From NCBI RefSeq assembly GCF_900240275.1, contig NZ_LT964761.1, positions 509,600 to 543,514 of the forward strand: a DNA stretch of 33,915 bases, written 5' to 3'. This stretch comes from [Lactobacillus] timonensis. GTDB lineage: Bacteria > Bacillota > Bacilli > Lactobacillales > Lactobacillaceae. Numbering within the stretch: the stretch's first letter is position 1; each line of letters starts with the position of its first letter. Below the pieces are notes generated by a model, which made no database searches, was not told the origin of the DNA, and saw nothing but the letters and a program-made list of their open reading frames with translations. The position numbers and the translations under genes were made by a program. Positions 31,445-33,915 of the stretch are shown here, piece after piece.

Positions 31445-31878
31445 ATGGAATTTTCAACCCAACTTAAACAATTAAGGAATCGTGATGGCCTATAACAAGA
31501 AGATGTTGCTAAAGCCGTTCACGTTACCCGACAGTCAATTTCCAAATGGGAATCTGGTGACAGCACACTTGACCTAGCCACTGCTGTCAAACTAGCCGAG
31601 CTATTTGATGTTAGCCTTGATAATTTAGTCCTAGGTATTGACCGAAGGAGAATGGAAAGAAAGATATTTCCAACAAAAAGCTGCTAAAGGAAATAGTAAA
31701 AATCAATGAGGAAAATAAGGGATACTCTTTGGGAGAATTTTTAGAAGATTATTGGTTTCTAATTGTAGTGGTGATTGCGGCTTTCATGGTGGCATTAAAT
31801 TCTGGTGGCACAAATTTTTCTAAAACAAAAAAAGCCGGCATTTCTGCTAGCTTCCAAAACAGCTTTCCTAGTAATTAA
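31445..31878 (+). pseudogene. Decayed XRE-type regulator with membrane segment
   Basis: ATG 31445, 8 bases after GAGGAG, opens an HTH_3 domain. It has an in-frame TAA at 31493 in the middle of the helix-turn-helix (RNRDGL-stop-QEDVAKAVHV), then continues TRQSISKWESGDS to DVSLDNLV. After 1-2 frameshifts a charged stretch (EGEWKERYFQQKAAKGNSK) and a hydrophobic helix (FLIVVVIAAFMVAL) follow, ending at 31876. The layout is like the intact membrane-XRE gene at 28183, so this is probably a dead relative. Confidence 0.7.
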
Positions 31879-31997
31879 TTAGGTCCATTGTTTTTTCGGA
31901 AATAATCCAGTGCAATAATCGGAGAGCTAATAACCCCAATTTAAGGTAGATCAGGGGCTATTGCGCCCACACACTTTCTTATAGGAGATAAAATCTC

Positions 31998-32320
31998 ATG
32001 AAACAACTCGTCCTGCCAATCAAAGACAGCAACATTCTCCATGAAGTTGAAAACACATTGCTCAACAACTTCCGCTTTGGACGCCGAAATTACACAATTT
32101 TCCAAGTTGGCAAGGCAACCCTGCTTCAGGTATCAGATTTATTGGCTCTCAGACGCAAATCTATTTACTTAGACGATGGATCCCATCAGAAAGAACGCTT
32201 ATATCGTCGATCAGAAGACCCAAAAACAGAACACTTTGTACTTAAAGCCCGTCAAAGATGACCTCGAAAAATATTATCAGTGGCTGCAAGACAAAAATAT
32301 CGACTCAGGATGGCTGGTAC
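31998..32320 (+). pseudogene. Tyrosine-type site-specific integrase, N-terminal fragment, frameshifted and interrupted by IS DNA
   Basis: From ATG 31998 (GGAGATAAAATCTC upstream) the frame reads like the core-binding part of lactobacillar integrase-like proteins: MKQLVLPIKDSNILHEVENT, then FGRRNYTIFQVGKATLLQVSDLLALR. At about 32181-32184 an extra C in CCC shifts the frame; the continuation is IRKNAYIVDQKTQKQNTLYL, then DDLEKYYQWLQDKNIDSGWL, ending where the IS3-type end begins. The catalytic R-H-R-Y region is missing. It is evidence that this accessory block once carried, or was next to, an integrating element. Confidence 0.65.
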
Positions 32321-32348
32321 TGTACCCTGTCAAGTTGACACATTAAAT
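32321..32348. mobile_element. Terminal inverted-repeat remnant of an IS3-family element
   Basis: TGTACCCTGTCAAGTTGACA plus eight more bases is, in reverse complement, nearly the same as the IS3 end at 108-135 (shared GTGTC, AACTT, ACAGGGT; a few single-base differences and gaps). It directly follows the integrase fragment and is cut off by the IS4-family element, so it appears to be the tip of an interrupted IS. Confidence 0.55.
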
Positions 32349-32363
32349 AACTGAAACTTGAAA

Positions 32364-32404
32364 GCTAATAATCACGCCAAAGGCGTGTGGTTATTGGCTT
32401 TTTT
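32364..32404 (+). terminator. Terminator at the left end of the IS4-family element
   Basis: GCTAATAATCACGCC pairs with GGCGTGTGGTTATTGGC (small bulge) around AAA, followed by TTTTTT. It lies between the IS end and the transposase gene, where it would stop outside transcription from entering transposase. Confidence 0.75.
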
Positions 32405-32482
32405 GGCAAAAAAATAAACGCAAGCTCTCCTGCGTTGTATACTTTAGTCGACCAAAACCAAGATACAAAGGAGACTTACGTC

Positions 32483-33841
32483 ATGAATATTATAAGACAA
32501 AAAAATACAGAAAACGAGCTTCACAATATTGTTCATCAATTTACTTCCCTCATTGGTCTATCTAAACTCACCAAGTTGGTGAATTATCGCCGGAATTCAG
32601 AAATCAGCTTGATGAAGGTCATTGAATGGCTGCTCACGACAAAGTTCCTGGGACGCTCGCTTTATCGAGCCCATGAAACACCTAACTTTACCAGTCGCAC
32701 CGTCAGAAATAATTTGAACGATGGCCGGATCAATTGGCAACGCTTGATTTGTCAAGTTGGGAGTCATTTAATCAAGCATTTACGACCGTTTATTGACCGC
32801 CGGCGGCGGTTAGCATTGATCATTGACGATACACTCTTTTCCCGTGAGTACGCCACCCAAACCGAATTACTAGCGCGAGTCTTTGACCATGACAAACAGT
32901 TATATATTAAGGGATACCGGGCTTTAACTTTGGGTTGGAGTGACGCCAATACATTCTTACCGATCAACTTTGCATTAATGTCTTCCAAGAAGCCACAAAA
33001 CGTCCTTGGAAAATCAGCTAAAACAACCGATCAACGAACAATTGCTGGCCGGAGACGTCGCCAAGCACAGCAAAAAATGAACCTCGTTTCATTGCAACTT
33101 GTCAAGCAAGCCCTCGCAAATGGCGTTCTAGCTGACTATGTGTTATTTGATAGCTGGTATAGCTCACCAAAAATGTTCTATGAATTAACCAAGTTGGGAT
33201 TAAACGGCGTGGGCATGCTTAAACGATCCAGCAAAATTTACTATCAATATCGCGGACGGCAATATTCAGTTAAAGCATTATACAAGCGACTGCAGGCCTC
33301 AAAATATCAACCCAAGCAAGCTTATCAATACAGCTGCTTTGTCGAAGCGCACGTCGGGAACCAAAAATTCAAGCTTCGCTTGGTATTTGTGGCTAATCGG
33401 GCCCGTCAAGATGACTACCTAGTACTGGCAACGACTCAGTTAGGCCTTCAGCCACAAGCGATCATTCAACTATACGCCCGAAGATGGCAAATTGAGAATT
33501 ACTTTAAAGTTGCCAAGCAATACTTGCGGCTCGACAAATCACAAGTTCAAAATTATGACGGGCTTTGTGGCCATTTAGCAATTGTCATGATGACTTATGA
33601 CCTATTAGCTTGGCAGGAACGGCAAAATCAGGATGATCGCACCATTGGGGATTTATTCTTTATAATGAACGAAGCCATGCCAGATATTGAGTTGTCTCAA
33701 GCACTGGTATGGCTTCTAAATTCGTTAAAAACGATTATTAATCATGAAGTTTATGCAAGAAGAGCCCAAATTATTCAGATGATGAATCAGTTCTTCACAT
33801 TTTTGCCGAAACGGTTAGTTTCGCTGTTAACAGCAAGCTAA
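32483..33841 (+). CDS. IS4-family DDE transposase
   Basis: The 452-residue protein has a visible DDE core. The first Asp is D115 or D116 in LIIDDTLF, the second is D223 in VLFDSWYSSP, and the Glu is E338 within the IS4 signature YARRWQIENYFKVAKQYL (Y-x2-R-x3-E-x6-K type). It is full length and probably active. ATG 32483 is preferred, with AAAGGAG 9 bases upstream; the longer reading from 32387 runs through the terminator hairpin and has no ribosome site. It stops about 57 bases before the right inverted repeat. Confidence 0.92.
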   Translation: MNIIRQKNTENELHNIVHQFTSLIGLSKLTKLVNYRRNSEISLMKVIEWLLTTKFLGRSLYRAHETPNFTSRTVRNNLNDGRINWQRLICQVGSHLIKHLRPFIDRRRRLALIIDDTLFSREYATQTELLARVFDHDKQLYIKGYRALTLGWSDANTFLPINFALMSSKKPQNVLGKSAKTTDQRTIAGRRRRQAQQKMNLVSLQLVKQALANGVLADYVLFDSWYSSPKMFYELTKLGLNGVGMLKRSSKIYYQYRGRQYSVKALYKRLQASKYQPKQAYQYSCFVEAHVGNQKFKLRLVFVANRARQDDYLVLATTQLGLQPQAIIQLYARRWQIENYFKVAKQYLRLDKSQVQNYDGLCGHLAIVMMTYDLLAWQERQNQDDRTIGDLFFIMNEAMPDIELSQALVWLLNSLKTIINHEVYARRAQIIQMMNQFFTFLPKRLVSLLTAS

Positions 33842-33915
33842 ATGGTTAAATTAATTAAAATATGCCCTGTGATACCAAGGGATCAGTCTGTCTTCATACT
33901 TTCAAGTTTCAGTTT

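Larger units (their letters stand above)
32349..33914 (+). mobile_element. Complete IS4-family insertion sequence
   Basis: The element is bounded by perfect 16-base inverted repeats, AACTGAAACTTGAAAG (32349-32364) and CTTTCAAGTTTCAGTT (33899-33914), around a single transposase gene; total length is about 1.57 kb. The right flank lies outside the window, so the target duplication cannot be seen. Confidence 0.85.

Noticed and set aside
31907-31975. Terminator hairpin before the integrase remnant
   Set aside because: AATAACCCC and GGGGCTATT can pair with one mismatch, but no T tract follows and the loop is long; too weak to list.
32387-32482. N-terminal extension of the IS4-family transposase
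   Set aside because: The extra 32 codons run through the terminator hairpin's T-run and have no ribosome site; AAAGGAG supports ATG 32483.
1-33915. tRNA, rRNA or CRISPR array
   Set aside because: No TTCGA-type T-arm with matching acceptor stem, no rRNA-like sequence and no regularly spaced repeat array was seen on either strand.

Overview
The window reads as chromosomal DNA of a heterofermentative lactobacillus, probably Limosilactobacillus (L. fermentum-like). This is inferred from the moderately high-GC core genes, strong AAGGAGG-type ribosome sites, PepX/PepI proline peptidases, a D-2-hydroxyacid dehydrogenase and Lactobacillus-type IS ends; the species is not proven.

Core part (about 136-23135): after the last 135 bases of an IS3-family element come a D-2-hydroxyacid dehydrogenase and a TetR regulator. 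Next are a two-gene membrane operon (an Asn/Ser-rich anchored protein and a conserved two-helix protein), a Nudix hydrolase/guanylate-kinase-like pair, an APC permease, pepX and pepI. A second APC permease is coupled to a class-I glutamine-amidotransferase-type peptidase, followed by an ABC-F/DHH/HAD operon. A threonine locus has thrC divergent from hom-thrB, with a CmpB-type membrane protein behind thrB. Then come a small flavodoxin-fold reductase and a trpXYZ tryptophan importer. In front of trpX is an unusual leader: a strong promoter, an 18-residue peptide with one Trp codon near its end, mutually exclusive hairpins and an intrinsic terminator. It looks like ribosome-mediated attenuation, not a T-box.

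Accessory part (about 23136-33915): GC drops and the content changes to defence and mobile genes. In order there are a doubly frameshifted small basic protein, a type III restriction-modification system (mod-res) whose Mod has a very AT-rich central segment, and a membrane-anchored XRE regulator. These are followed by a small gene behind a LexA-type SOS box and an Fst/par-like type I toxin-antitoxin locus (30-residue toxin, convergent antisense RNA, shared terminator, 13-base direct repeat). Next is an AlbA_2 (Schlafen-like) protein of unknown role. Three decayed genes follow: an Mrr N-domain protein, an XRE regulator and a tyrosine integrase. The integrase is cut by an IS3-type end that is itself interrupted by a complete IS4-family element.

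The best candidates for something undescribed are the trpXYZ leader, the type I TA locus with its GCAAACGT repeats, and the AlbA_2 gene in its defence-island setting. Much of the decay consists of single-base indels in short homopolymers, so sequencing error must be excluded before calling those genes dead.
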